A stretch of 64,000 nucleotides of DNA from Lateolabrax maculatus. Lineage: Eukaryota > Chordata > Actinopteri > Acropomatiformes > Lateolabracidae. Shown one piece after another: positions 13,395-25,479 of the stretch. The notes under the pieces were generated by a model, which made no database searches, was not told the DNA's origin, and saw only the letters and a program-made list of their open reading frames with translations. A program made the translations under genes and the position numbers. The number at the start of each line of letters is the position of its first letter. Positions within the stretch are counted from its first letter, which is position 1. The stretch lies in contig CM062216.1 in the NCBI GenBank assembly GCA_031216445.1, positions 5,267,501 through 5,331,500 on the forward strand. The letters are read 5' to 3'.

Positions 13395-14450
13395 TGCCAA
13401 AGCAAAAACACGGAAAAAAAGAAAAAAAGGCCAAACTAACTGTCTGAAACCGAAAAAAGAATGAAACTCAGGTCCTCTTCCTTTGTCAAAACAAAAGAGC
13501 AGCGTTTGCAGAAAACCGGACGTTTAGGAGAAACACTGTTGACTCTCCATTTTAAAGGCGGATTATGAAAGTTTCAGTCTTCTATATTTGACATCGGTGA
13601 AGCTGCGATCTAATGTTTTCGTTCAGGTTAACAGTTACAGAGGTCGGTGAACAGGTTTGAAATGCGCGAAACAAGATCTGAGCCTCCGGCGAGCTGACGC
13701 GGCTTGCTAGCTAACTGGCTAACTTCCTTAGCCAGTTAGCAACCACCCCGGGCTAACTGTCTAGCATTGTCCGGCTCGCTCTGACTTCACCAATTAATAA
13801 CTCGACAGCTGCTGCCAGACGACAACCGACTGAACACAGAAACGGCACACGTTTTCAGAGGTTTCGATGCCATAATCCCACCAAAACTGGCATTATAGCT
13901 CGCATAGCGCCTGTTGGCAAGTTTGGTTAGCGGTACTCGGAAGCAGCATGAAATAACACGCGGTTAACCGGTCAGTATTTTCTAAATAAAATTCTAATCA
14001 AAATTAAAAATGATTAAACACATTCACTTAAAACACTCACTTGTGTTTTGTATAATACAGATGGCAATGTGGAAGTCAGAATTGCATATCCATGGAAACA
14101 CTTACTACATTAAACGCACGTTATCTATCTTTATCTTATCTAATATAAGCTTGACTAATTGCATGCTTTTATTTTGAAGGCGGGCTCCACACGACTTCCG
14201 TCTTCTCTGGTGTAACTTCGACGACGTGACGAATGTAGGTTGACGCTTCCACTTGTGTTGAAAGATCCCGCCTTCTAACAGCTCTACCCAATCAGCGTGC
14301 TTGTTTGTGAAAACCGGGGCTCTCATTGGTGGGAACACTGGCTTCTCATTCCAGGAATGGGAAGCAGGAGGGGCAGACAGAGCCACATTTGCCGCCTGCC
14401 CTACACCAAGGCGAGGCAGGTCTAAATAAGGTCGGCACACAATAAGTCAT
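13395..14450. promoter_or_regulatory. suz12 5' region and candidate promoter
   Basis: GC- and CpG-richer than its surroundings and directly upstream of the suz12 start codon. It holds a perfect 13-bp inverted repeat (13710-13722 with 13728-13740, 5-base loop). Further out are two CCAAT-type boxes in opposite orientation (CCAAT at 14288-14292, ATTGG at 14325-14329). The 111-residue open frame at 14105-14440 (minus) looks like chance in GC-rich promoter DNA. The transcription start cannot be placed from sequence. Confidence 0.5.
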
Positions 14451-16750
14451 TAAAACTAAACATAGGTACCTCAAGAAAATTCACGGATGCTGTTTATAAA
14501 AATAAATAACTACATAAGAGCAGCCTAAATTGCGTATAATATTTTTTTTCTTGGATTTATCTGGTAGATCATCGCATCACAAATAATTTAAAATGGTTAA
14601 AAATACAGTCATTTTGACACATCCACCAGTTAAAATCAGGTATGTGTCTATAGTCACTGATTAATGATTAGTCTGCAAAATCCAGTAGTATCCATATGTT
14701 ATTATTTATTATCATTTTTTCCCATCCTTTGGGAAAAATGACCTCTAAATAACACTTTATTTCTGAACAATAAATACAAAACAGTAAGGAGCCTTTACCC
14801 TCACTGAATTGCCACGATTTACTCAGCACATCACACATTTAATTTTTATGAAGATTATTGTTAAATAGAAATGCATAAAAAAAGATATTACTGTACATAG
14901 TAATAATCCCTCCTGATATGGTTAAAGATAAGCACAGTGCTGCCTGCACTGCCTGACTAACCCACTGACGCAAAAACATAATGAGGACTAAAATAGCTCA
15001 TGAGCACACACAGTACTTGAACTTAGACACTGGTGATATATTTCCACTGTTACTCGGCTGCTGCACCGATTACTAACTGGCCAGAGTCCATCAGTGAAAC
15101 GACTGAAAGCCGAAGGAAATCACGTCTGTCTCAGTTCAGTTTGGATTTTCTGATTCTGTAGAATGTTGTACCTCTACCTTTTACATCACTTTCATCATAT
15201 TTAACATAAAACTGACAAAAAAAAGCATATCGAGATTTTAAAATGACTTATTTACCAGTAAAATACTGCTTGTGATAATAAAGTAGGGCAGAATGTTCTT
15301 TTCCATTGTGGATTATCTATTTAACATGTTAAGTGTGACAGGGAACAAAAAGGTAATAAATCAAAGAAGTGGGAGAAATCTTGGACTTAAATTCTGATTT
15401 ATTATTCAAACATATTCCCTTTAATAGTAGCCATGGTAGTGTTTTGTCAGAGTAACGCACAGTAGCACATACAGTACACTGGCAATGAACCCCAGAAAGA
15501 AAGCAGGTACAGCAGTGAAGGTGACTGACACTTGATAAAATCATTAAACTGTTTTTCTTTCACACTTAGTAAGAAACTTGAGGAAACACTGTTACAATGA
15601 TAAAAATGTAAACTAGGGGAACAACGCCTACTTTTTCAAAACATTTAATAAATGGACTAACCTCCATCCTATATCTCCAATCCCTTCACCTCAGCATGAA
15701 AAAATAAGCAATAAATCACATGAAAGGATTAATTAAATTTCCAGTGTCTGAACCTCTCAACTATGTTTCTTTTTGTGTTGATCCTGTTGTTCACCTGGAA
15801 CCAGGATCATTACAGACCGCCCAACCAAAGGCGTTAGTACGTTTTTTAAAAATCTCTGCATTGATCATAATCTTCACTGTAACAGCTCAACAAGACCACC
15901 GCCCACCATTTAACTGACTAAGTAAGAACCACTGTCTGAATGTTTGAATTCATCACAGTTTGACCACAGCCTCACACTGCCATCAAAGCACTTCCGTGTC
16001 CCTGCAACATCTTGACCCGACACCAACTTTAAAGAGTGGAACACACTGGGGGGGGGGGGGGGGGGTTGTCACATGTTGGCATCCCCATCCCATTAAAACC
16101 CATTAGAGACGACACACTTTTACCCTATTTACCCATGAAATTCTAGTGCTGACTAAAGTCATTGGTAGGAAATGTTTTTCTTGGTATTCAGTTAAAAATT
16201 ACAATATATTTGAATGGTAACCTGGCTAATGACATAATTACATCAGTGTCTCAGGTAAATGGTCTTCGAGAAATGAAAAAGCAATACAAAAAAAAGATGT
16301 TATATAAAATAACATGATTCATTTGTAAACATGAGAAAACAGCTGATCTTGAGGTAATTACGCTGTGATCTTGTGATAACAGGTAAAAAACCACAGTCAC
16401 ACATGACTTCTGTAACAAATCAAAAAATGTTTACTCCTGATCCCACACTAGGAAGATGTTTCAATCAATGGCATTATCTCTGGACAGTGAAGTCCTTCAA
16501 GTTTGGCAAAAAAAAAAAAAAAAAGTGCAAAGTTGCTTTATGATTTTGAATTAGTATGACTCAGGCCAGTTTACATTCCAAACACAGAGACAAACAGACT
16601 GATAGACAGACCAAGAGCCCACAACCAGAAGGGTACCGGATGAGTTTTCAGAGGCTGCATGTTGGTGGAATCGTTATGGAGCTTTGCTGCTCAATTTAGT
16701 TGCCCATCGGTGCTCCTCACCTCATTTGGGACCTCCTGACCACTACTGAA
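14451..16750. other. intergenic, AT-rich, no gene seen
   Basis: Stop-rich sequence without recognisable exons. It includes a 17-base poly-G run near 16050-16066 and a poly-A run near 16509-16524. Its right end is probably the 3' UTR of the small minus-strand gene at 16874-17068. Confidence 0.6.
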
Positions 16751-16873
16751 CATGCTTGATCTTCAAGTGTGAGCAGTCACTCTGACCAAAGTCAGGATGG
16801 AAAGTACCCTGGGTAACGTGAGATAAACAACATCTAGTCGGTGCTTGGCCTGCTGTCCTGGTCAGAGGGAGTT

Positions 16874-17068
16874 TCAGTGTTTTCTCCATAGTATGTAGGT
16901 CATGAGCAGGATGAGGCCTGCCGACAGGCCCGCGATCACAAACTGGTGGATAGAGAGGACGTTTTCCAGCGTGTGGATCCTCTCCTCCATGGCGCTGGTG
17001 TGGAAGTAGTCGTAGACGCCAGCTCCAATGCTCCACAGCGCCCACACAGCGTCCACCACCAGCGGCAT
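16874..17068 (-). CDS. small single-pass (possibly two-pass) membrane protein, unrecognised
   Basis: I do not recognise this gene. The proposed product is 64 residues, beginning MPLVVDAVWALWSIG. A hydrophobic, partly aromatic N-terminal third is followed by a charged helix around SAMEERIHTLENVL. A clear membrane segment lies at about residues 42-60 (FVIAGLSAGLILLMTYIL), ending in a basic WRKH tail, as in a tail-anchored or small integral membrane protein. The coding exon has a good acceptor (exon starts 17125) and codon use unlike the AT-rich DNA around it. A candidate noncoding first exon lies at 18088 and above. The frame stays open upstream of Met to the exon edge, so a longer product with an unseen 5' coding exon in phase 0 is possible; I found none. 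Whether it is mitochondrial, ER or elsewhere is unknown. Confidence 0.5.
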   Translation of the reverse strand: MPLVVDAVWALWSIGAGVYDYFHTSAMEERIHTLENVLSIHQFVIAGLSAGLILLMTYILWRKH

Positions 17069-18087
17069 GCTGAAGCAGACAGGGAGGCTCAGCTGCAGCA
17101 GATCAGACAGGCTCTCTGTCAAAGACTGGAACAAGAACACAAGACATACCAAGATTTCAACTAGGCGCTGAGCAATGCTAGATTTGAAGGGCAAAGCTTG
17201 AACTTTTACTGTAGAATTAAACTGTTTTCTCAACAGGAACAGCCACAGTGATGTAGTGCTTTGGAAACACTGACAGAATCTTGTGATACTACTTTCATAT
17301 CCTTCTGTTGTTATAATACTTTGTTTACGTGCTTTGTATAGCATTTAGCTGGAAATGGCTGTGGCTATGGCTGAAATCTATATGAGGTATTCATTTTTCA
17401 GATTTCCACTATGATATGTATATATATGCAAAAAGCACATGAAAAAAATATGTAAAACAAGACCTTAAATAATTAATGTTTTTAGTTTCTTTAACTGTGA
17501 TGTGACAAGAATCATTCATCTGAATAGCATCTTTTGCAAAACGATAGCATATCAATAGGTCGATAAAATGATCAATATTGAATTTTTGCCCAGCCCTATA
17601 ATAGTAGCTTCAGTGATTGGTTTATCAACCTTGAGCTTCAAATAGAAGCATTAGTATGGAAATCTTACAATACAAATCCCTTTTTGACATTTAAACTTTA
17701 CATACATATATCTTTTGATATGCCGAATTAAAGAATAACTCACAATTACGTGTAAAAAGTCTTGATTCATGCTTAGAATAATACATAGGGTTGTGTATCA
17801 GCACTGGTTTATTAAACTCTACATGATTTTCAATACAATCTCGGATGCGCAACACGGTTTGCTGAAATGCTGCTGAATGTGTCAAACTAACACACAGTAG
17901 CAACATTAATGAGACAGCACATACTTGCAACACAGTTTAATGTGCAGAGAAATAACGTAACTTTTAAAGAAAGTAACAAAACAGCGTTATCGAAGTGATC
18001 CTCTGTTAGCAAGCTAACCAGCTAATGTACAGGCTTGTTCCTTCTTACCAGGCTGACGCTGATTGTTCACGAAGTCACATTACTTAC

Positions 18088-18230
18088 AGCATGAGCTACT
18101 TCTGGGATTCACAATCAGCGCACAGTCTTCGCACCATCCGACGCGACGTTCACTTCATCGTATTACAGCTGTAGCCACCATGTTTCAGGCAAGACTGAAA
18201 TCAAATCCCATCTGGTGAGCCACTGTAGCT
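18088..18230 (-). promoter_or_regulatory. candidate noncoding first exon and promoter of the small membrane-protein gene
   Basis: On the minus strand a strong GTAAGT donor lies at 18087-18082 in CpG-containing sequence, and the next good acceptor is that of the coding exon at 17125. The upper boundary is approximate. An ATG at 18092-18090 sits two bases before the donor. After splicing to 17125 it would form a three-codon upstream reading frame ending in TGA. Confidence 0.4.
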
Positions 18231-18845
18231 ACTTCCGGGTGTGTTGTCGATCAAGACTCCCCTCTCTGGTGGAGGGCGACGGTGGTACGCCAAACTTCAT
18301 TTTGACATTTGGCGGCTTCTGTGACTTCGCTGACCGTCAAAAATACAACGCATGACACATTACCAAATATATTTTATAAGCACTAATGCAACCTGCTGGG
18401 ACATTCGGCTGCATACAATAATTCTGCCAAGGTGCAGTTTAATTGTAATGGGTTCACATCTCATCAGCTCCAACATGGTGTACGTTGATTCGATAGATGG
18501 AAAATACACAGCTAACAGAAGCGAACCCTTTTCAAATGTTTACTGAATCGTGCTTTTTGGTGTATTGGGTATGGCATAATAAACAGAGTTCTTCAAATTA
18601 TCAAGAAAATTGTCTTAACTTATGTGAAAGTGCGATCAGTCCGTTTGCTGCTAAGAAAGTCAAAATAGTATATATTTTGAATGGAGTTTGAAATTGAATT
18701 CCCATCCTACAGACGAGATGTTTCTTTCAGGATCGTGTAGACGTCTAAGGTACTCAGCATGTCTTGAACATCGCCAAACATATACGCAACCAACCCCTTT
18801 TCTTCTAAACATAAATAGCCGTGTCGTGACCCGCTTACATTGCCA

Positions 18846-18917
18846 GGCGCGGTGGCCAAGTGGTAAGGCGTCGGTCTCGTAAACCGAAGATCGCGGGTTC
18901 GAACCCCGTCCGTGCCT
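18846..18917 (+). tRNA. tRNA-Thr (anticodon CGT)
   Basis: A 72-base cloverleaf. The acceptor stem GGCGCGG pairs with CCGTGCC (one G-T pair), with T as discriminator base. The anticodon stem TCGGT/ACCGA encloses the loop CTCGTAA with CGT at 18878-18880. The T arm contains GGTTCGAACCC (B box) and the D arm matches the A-box pattern. There is no intron and CCA is not encoded, as expected for a nuclear eukaryotic gene. A short T run about 25 bases downstream could end Pol III transcription. The sequence is nearly that of vertebrate tRNA-Thr-CGT. Confidence 0.96.
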
Positions 18918-19715
18918 GCAAACTGTGTCTGATTTACTACTACTTTTTCGTATAAGTCGGTCCTTATAAAGCTACAGTAATGTTAGCAGAATGAAACAGC
19001 TCATCTACATTCACGTGGTAAGACTGAGAGTGTTGCCCATCTGTTACTACCTTTAATATTAAAGTCATGTAACTGCACAAAGTCATATCATTATTAAATA
19101 AGCCACAAATAATACTCTTACATGTTTTGACGTATGCGTTGTGACTGAATGCAGGATTTCACTTTTTCAAAACTCATCACACAGTTCTCGTCAGCAACAT
19201 GCAGTTGTCTGTCAGTAGAAAACACTTTGTCATTCTTTAAATATAGACCATAAAAATATTTTATTTATTTCATAAACCAAGGTTCCATTACAACAAAAAT
19301 AAGGTCACTTCTTTAATGTATGGATTGTGCTGCCTTACAGTTTATGTCATAGAGATGAATCAGAAATGTTGTAATGCTTCATGCTTTATCATTACACCTT
19401 GTGTCCTGTCTTGCAACACACCTGGGAAAGAATCTTTCTGATCCTTCATCCATCCCTGAAATATTCTGCAGGTGTGTCCAGACATCCAGATTTCATTTTA
19501 TCAGCTGTCTCAAGTATTTCATAGAGGTCATCAAGGAATGAAAATAGTCATTGAATACACTTTGTGTCAAAGCAATGAAAACTGATTGGCAGTTTAGTAC
19601 ACATGGACCTCCGCTGTTCTGACTGATGAGTTTTGAAAAAAATGGACACATTAATGTCACATCATTTAAAATCTGAAAAAGTAACTACCCTTACTACAGT
19701 TTTGTGTATGTTAGG

Positions 19716-19944
19716 CAGTGCTGGAGGAAGTATTCTGATCCTTTACTTAAGTAAAAATACTAATACCACACTGTGAAAATATTATTATATTAATATTATA
19801 AGTAAAAGTCCGGCATTCAAAACCTTAGTAAAGTCGAGTATGGAATTATTGTCAGCAAAAGGTTCTTAAAGTATCAAAAGTAAAAGTTATCATTGTGCAT
19901 TGCACAGTCCTGGCGCAAATGTACATAGTTACATTCCACCACTG
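19716..19944. mobile_element. hAT-type MITE, copy in unit A
   Basis: A 229-bp non-coding element with terminal inverted repeats (CAGTGCTGGAGGAAG at one end, complement of the ATTCCACCACTG end at the other). It is flanked by a perfect 8-bp target duplication, ATGTTAGG, at 19708-19715 and 19945-19952. The 8-bp duplication and CAG...CTG ends point to the hAT superfamily. It is present at the same place in both duplicated units, so it predates the duplication. Confidence 0.85.
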
Positions 19945-20011
19945 ATGTTAGGTGACTAACTTAGTTTGACATTATTATAATAAATTTCCACCACAACTGC
20001 CATTGTAAATT

Positions 20012-20017
20012 TTTATT
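20012..20017 (-). terminator. poly(A) signal of pentraxin copy A
   Basis: AATAAA on the minus strand about 190 bases past the stop codon, conserved in the second copy at 40376-40381. Confidence 0.5.
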
Positions 20018-20204
20018 GGACTGACAAGAATTACATCATTAATGACATTGAGATTGGTGCACAGACCGGCATTTTGATCAACAAATCTTCATGCACTGTA
20101 TGTCATAAGGGTGTAATGTGTCTACATTGATTTGACTATGTTGCCCTACTTGACATTATGACATTGCCGACGTTATCGCAGCATGTCGTGTGTGAGCACT
20201 ACAG

Positions 20205-21939
20205 CTACAGCTCATGATTAACAACCTCCACCTCCCCTCTAATTTTGAGCACTGTGGTTTCCCAGTCGAAAACGTTTCCTCTCGGCACTCTCTTCCCAGA
20301 GTGCATGTCTTGGATCGTGCTGTCTGGGAGGACAGAGTCCCACATATTAACATCACAGATCTCCCCAACAAAACTCTGTTTGGCGTCAAATGCCCCCACG
20401 TAAGAATCTGAGTCCTGTCCGAGGAGGACCGTCCCTCCGGGGCGGACAGTGTGCCCCTTCCTGTAAATTTTGGTCAGGCTCCTCCTCCCGTCCATGAAGA
20501 GGGCAGCCGCACCTGAACTGGAATCCCAGGTGGCGCAGAGGTGGGTCTGCAGGGCACCGAGTTGGGGGACCTCGAAGAAAACACCCTTTCCAGTCAGGTA
20601 GAGCGACAATCTAAACACAAATACATATAAGATATCATTTGTATGCATGTTTCAGAGGGTTTAACCATTCAAAATAAGTTTAATGCATTACCTTTGAACG
20701 TGTGATAATTTAAAAGGCTTTAATATAACAACTCGTGAATACATGTCATGATTAGTGGTAGCAGTAGTAGCAGTATTGTTCTTATTATGTTTTCAGTTTT
20801 TATAACTTTTATTTCACTGAACTTAATAACTGAAGTAAAGCAGCAGTTGTAGACAAGTATTGTTCGCAGAAGTAGCCTATTGTTCATGGTAGTAGTATCA
20901 GCACTTCAGCAGTCGTGGTAGGGTTGTTTGCAGAAGTAGGCTTACTTGTAGCGAGTAGTAACAGTGTTGATGTCTATTGTTTGTAGTAGTAGTGCTTGTA
21001 GTAGTATTAATATAATAGTAGTATTGTACCCCATCTTTTCATAACCCTAAGTAGTATTGTAGGTTATTATTATGGTAGTAGTGGTAGTACGAGGGATATT
21101 TTTGTGATGGAAATTGTGAAATTGAATAGAATATAGTCACAAAATATTGTCTTATTATCTTTAATCCTTGACACTATCTTGGGTTCAGAACATCTACCTG
21201 CCATCCAGTTCACGCCACACGTTCAGCTCGTCGTCGTTTTGAGTCCGGTACGCAAACAGGATGACCTCGCGCCTCCCGCTGAGCTCTGTGGCCACACGCA
21301 TGCAGAGAGTGAAGGCCTTCAGGCTCAGGGATGTCTTAGGGACCATCTCAACATAGCTGCTAGTCGACTCCCTGGGGAATACCAAGGTCTTGATGGTGAC
21401 ACTCACTGAGAAACAGGAAGCACAGATTGTGAGTCACAAAGAGGCAACAACAACATCAGTATGGCTTTTTCTTTGCCCTAAATATAATATAATAATAACA
21501 GCTATACAAAATCTAATTGATAATGATAACAATATGTTAACCGACACTATGTGCTTAAATAGGATCATTTCAGTAAATTATGTGCATTTTATTTGAATAT
21601 TTGTTAAATTGTTACACACTTAAACGTACTTTAAAAAAAGAAAAATAACATCTTGCTTCCTGTCAACCACACAAAATGCACAAAATGATATGCATCCACA
21701 TATCTTCTCTGCCTGCACATGTATTGACAGTAAATGTGTTTTATTTATGTTCATGTCTGACAGATTTATTAATGGAAGCATGAACCTCTAGTGAAAATAG
21801 CAAAAAATGTATGGCAATGTCTTAAAATGTCTTGTCTTAAAGATATTCAGTTTACAGCTAGACACAAAAGCAAAGGTAAACAATCACCGGTCAACGTCGC
21901 AGAGATGCCAACGAGAAAAAGGATGCCTGAAAGTCTCAT
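20205..21939 (-). CDS. CRP/SAP-type short pentraxin, copy A
   Basis: A secreted pattern-recognition protein of the pentraxin family, which assembles into discs and binds phosphocholine-type ligands through calcium. Coding exons: 21939-21888, 21405-21198, 20610-20205, giving 221 residues, the usual short-pentraxin length. The first 17 residues (MRLSGILFLVGISATLT) are a signal peptide. The family signature HxCxTWxS appears as HLCATWDS. SFVGEICDVNMWDSVL matches the conserved strand after the calcium loop, and QNDDEL and GQDSD fall where CRP has its calcium ligands. A 5' UTR intron is likely (acceptor before 21954, donor at 22095-22090), with a TATA box upstream. It lies divergent from tsen54. 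I cannot decide between CRP and SAP; fish forms do not map simply to either. Confidence 0.93.
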
Positions 21940-22095
21940 TTTGTCTCAGTAAACCTGCAGGAAATGAGGAACAATGCACTCATTCTACACATTTTCATGC
22001 CTCATGCAATGTTAAGTTTTATGCAATGTCAGTAGTTCTTATGTGTAGGGAAGGTTACATAAAGATATATAAGTACAAAGAAGCTGTATACTTAC

Positions 22096-22150
22096 TGTGA
22101 TGCTGCCAAAGCCCCGCTCCAGACAATCTGAACAGTGGGTTTTTATATGG
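22096..22150 (-). promoter_or_regulatory. pentraxin A TATA box and noncoding first exon
   Basis: On the minus strand TATAAAA at about 22148-22141 lies 45-50 bases upstream of a GTAAGT donor (22095-22090). The donor pairs with an acceptor just before 21954, which predicts a short noncoding first exon. A TATA promoter fits an inducible, liver-type acute-phase gene. The same arrangement is present in copy B. Confidence 0.55.
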
Positions 22151-22969
22151 TGATTCTCCATACTCCTCCCCATTAAAACACACGGATATACACGTATCAA
22201 TATTTACTAATTGGATAATGTCCATGTTCCAAGGAAATAGATATTATCTTCACTGCAAGGAAAAGAAGTGTTTATATGAAGTGCTTTTTCAAATCAAAAG
22301 CTGCAACAAAATCTCAAGGTCGTTTAGAAATTACATTTACTATATACGACTAATTTGCAATAACAAATACATTTTGAAAAAAACGTAACATAATTAGGGA
22401 ACATTATTCATGAATGTATTGACAAGTTGTCAAATGTTCACATATAACATATCTAAAATACATGAATTGTTTACCCTGCAAAATCCACACTTGCAATACG
22501 ATCTTTGCTCGTAGGAGATGAAGCATGATTAGCATTCACAAAAAAACTTAAAAGTGACAAATACCAGAACTACTTCCACTGAAAACATTGCCAGTGAACA
22601 TAACCTTTGTGTTTTGGTAAAACAAATTAATTGCATTGCAAAAACATATTTTCTAAGAGACAAGTTTGGGGAAGCCCATGCATTTATCCCCGAATAATTA
22701 AATAATAAGGAAAGTCATCCAAAAAGGTTAGATGAAACGCCTTTTAGACATTTGAGTGGTCACATTACACAGTGTAATGGCTGAATTATGTTAATTTCAG
22801 AAAACATGTGCAGTTAAGTGACCATAACTGACATTTACAACATAACTAGCGCTCTGCTTTAGCACCCCCTGCCGGTCAGGTTTGTCACTACGTTTAGTCA
22901 CTGAATGTGACGGGCGTCGGGACCCGGGGGACACCGGTCCTGCAGCGGGCGGCCGCGTCGGTGGTAAAC
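22151..22969. promoter_or_regulatory. divergent intergenic region, pentraxin A / tsen54 A
   Basis: AT-rich next to the pentraxin and turning CpG-rich over the last 110 bases before the tsen54 start codon, as for a TATA-less housekeeping promoter. No other gene is seen. The corresponding stretch is preserved in copy B. Confidence 0.5.
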
Positions 22970-24916
22970 ATGGCGGACCAAAACAAGACGGACACCGAGG
23001 CGAAGTTCTTCAGTGAAATATTGAGGTGCGTTGTTGTTTCTGGGGCCAAATATCAGTACACTAATCGACGGGGAAGCAAGAAGTTGTCCACATTTCCTCG
23101 CCCAGTGGCTGTTTGTCGTACGTTATCTGTTGTCCGAGCTCTTGAACGGTTTCCTCGCTCACATGGTGGGGCGCGGTTCAGTGAACTGTTGGTTGGTGAA
23201 GTTTTCAGGTTGTGATACGTGCGTGTAACCAACAGGGGAAACATCAGTTACATTTTAAAAAACGCATGAGCTAGCTGTACAGTTGTTTATGAATCATTAA
23301 ATGAAGAATTAATTGGAGTAGAGGTGTTTTTCTTTTGTGGGGTAGGAAGTGTAAATATACTCTTGGAAAAGGGACGTTTCTGTTTGCCCATAGACAAAGA
23401 CATGATGAATGATCTTTAAATACACGTAACATGTCCGGGCGAGGTCCCATGGCAGTGAGTCATGACCTTACGACTCTTGATAACTGTGGAAATAAACTAT
23501 ATTGTGAGCCTTTTTATGCAGCTGTACTTCACAAGGGAATTGTCCAGAACATGCAACAAACTCTACTAGTTCCTGCGTTTATAATCAAGCAGATAACACA
23601 TTGGGATAGAAATGTTACTGTGCTTCCCATGAGAATGAAAAACTCAGTGCACATTGCTGTATGCTGTCTGCACTAAACCTACTTAAAATCATGTCATCTC
23701 CTTGAAGGGAACTTGTTCATGACAGATGGGGGAAAAAGAGAACTTTGCTTCTTTTTGAATGATGTCCTGAATCTCTAATGTTACAGACCACAAACCCAGC
23801 CAGAAATCTTGGACTCAGACCTAAATTCTGACATCCACATTGAGACAAAGTTAGCCTACTTTTGCCTTAAAAATATAGCAAGAGTTAAAGGACTAATGTC
23901 TCAACAGGATTTAGGAAAACTTGTCCACGCTTTCATCTTTAGTCTGTTGTTTTATAAAGCACTCAATGTTTCTGATCTGCTGCTCCGTTGTGAACCGTCC
24001 AGACCTCTCAGGCGGTCTGCATCCACTCTCAGGTTTACAACTTTCAGTTCATATTTGTAAGTCTTTGCTTTTATCTGGTGATCAAAGCATCAAATGCCCG
24101 ACGCTGACCGCTGTTGTCTTTCTTTGAATTCCAGTCCATCTGAACTGTTTGCTGCCCGGTCCAGGAGTCACAAGATCCCAGTCAGAGGACAGAAGGATTT
24201 CTTCCCCAATGACTCGGACGAGCAAAGAGAGCGGCTTGAGCAGAGTCTGAATGAGCACTGGAGCCTCATATCAGAGGAGAGAGTGGAGAAGCTGTGAGTA
24301 GGCGCAGCGTCCATCCATCGCCAGTGATCATTACTGATCCATCTGCTGTCATCGACCGGGAAAGACAAACAATAAGCAAACATAGATGTTGTGAGATGTG
24401 ACTGTGGTCGTTGTTCCAATATAAGATAAAGGTAAACGTTTACCGCAATGGATTGCAGGGTCAAGCAACTTTCAAGGCCATGCAACTTTTATTTTTCTTT
24501 TCATAATCCAGTAAAGAAAATGGAAGGCAGAAAATCTTTAATGCTCCTTTAACTAATATGTTCATATTAAAGTTCCCAGACACGTTTTAAGTGGATGTAA
24601 AAGTACTCTGCTGTGTTATATTATATAATATTTGGTTTAACATGGTTTTTCCACATAAAAAAAAAAACTCATAAAAGTAGGAAGTACATCAACTCTTTCT
24701 CCCTCATTGGGAAATTCTGTATCTATGAATATTCAGATATGAAAATATCATAGGCCTTGCGCTACTTTGACCGGTGAAAGAGCAGTGCGCATCAAGATGG
24801 CTAGTGTACAGCCATTCATGCACCCTACCTGTCTGAATCTTTTTTTTTGTTTTTGTGCACTGTAGTTTTAAAGCAGACCTGCTCAGCCATGGTGCTTGAT
24901 ATGTCTTGTAGTACAT

Positions 24917-25477
24917 TGTGAAGGAATTTTCCTTCTTGTATGTTAAACTTCCCTCTTGTAGGTTAAAGGTAACTTAAGACAGTGCTTCACAGGTCAGGTC
25001 AACTGCCTGTCTCTGTTCGCCTGTTTCATTCTGTGTGCCAGACAAGGCCGAGTTGGCTCTGGCATCTGGTAAACCAAGGTCTGCTAGATATCTTCTGTTT
25101 TCAGTGTTAGACACAACAGGCTGGTGCCTGGTTGTTGACGCTGGATAAGAGAGACTGTAGAAAGGCTATGCTGTTGCTAGGACAGCAATGGTTGACGTCT
25201 TTCCCTGTTTGGATCTGATATCCAATAGAGTCCTCACACATGACAGACTGAGTTAGGAATAACCATATTTGGATATAGCGGAACTTATCAGTTCTGGGGA
25301 AGGTTAAATACTGAGTTTCAGGACACAATCTTCAGATTTGGGTAGCAGTACGCTGTGATTCACACGTGGTGTTTCCCTTTTCTCCTCGATCGAGCTTCAA
25401 TAAATATTCCTGTGTAAGACATCCCGGTCTCCTGAAACTTCTTGTTAGAGTGAACCAGCTCTAAGATTTCCCTCACA
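24917..25477 (+). repeat. 5' LTR (561 bp)
   Basis: TG...CA termini. The poly(A) signal AATAAA at 25399-25404 would lie near the R/U5 border. By eye it shows no difference from the 3' LTR. Confidence 0.95.
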
Positions 25478-25479
25478 AT

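Noticed and set aside
17691..17933. 80-codon minus-strand frame starting with a signal-peptide-like stretch, possibly the N-terminal exon of the small membrane gene.
   Set aside because: AT-rich, no good acceptor, and its only donor-like GTGAGT is in the wrong phase for the 17125 exon.
18180..18222. Plus-strand ATG in an excellent Kozak context (GCCACCATG) followed by 12 codons and a GTGAGC donor, suggesting a gene facing right.
   Set aside because: No plus-strand exon that could accept it is visible before the tRNA or the duplication. The same bases fit better as the promoter/first exon of the minus-strand gene.
20214..20411. Plus-strand frames opposite the pentraxin exons (also 21179-21409, 40578-40880, 41577-41807).
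   Set aside because: Complement of conserved pentraxin coding sequence; no independent support.
25107..25328. 73-codon frame present identically in both LTRs, on the strand opposite to the element.
   Set aside because: Identity follows from LTR identity. There is no homology, and LTRs rarely encode protein.
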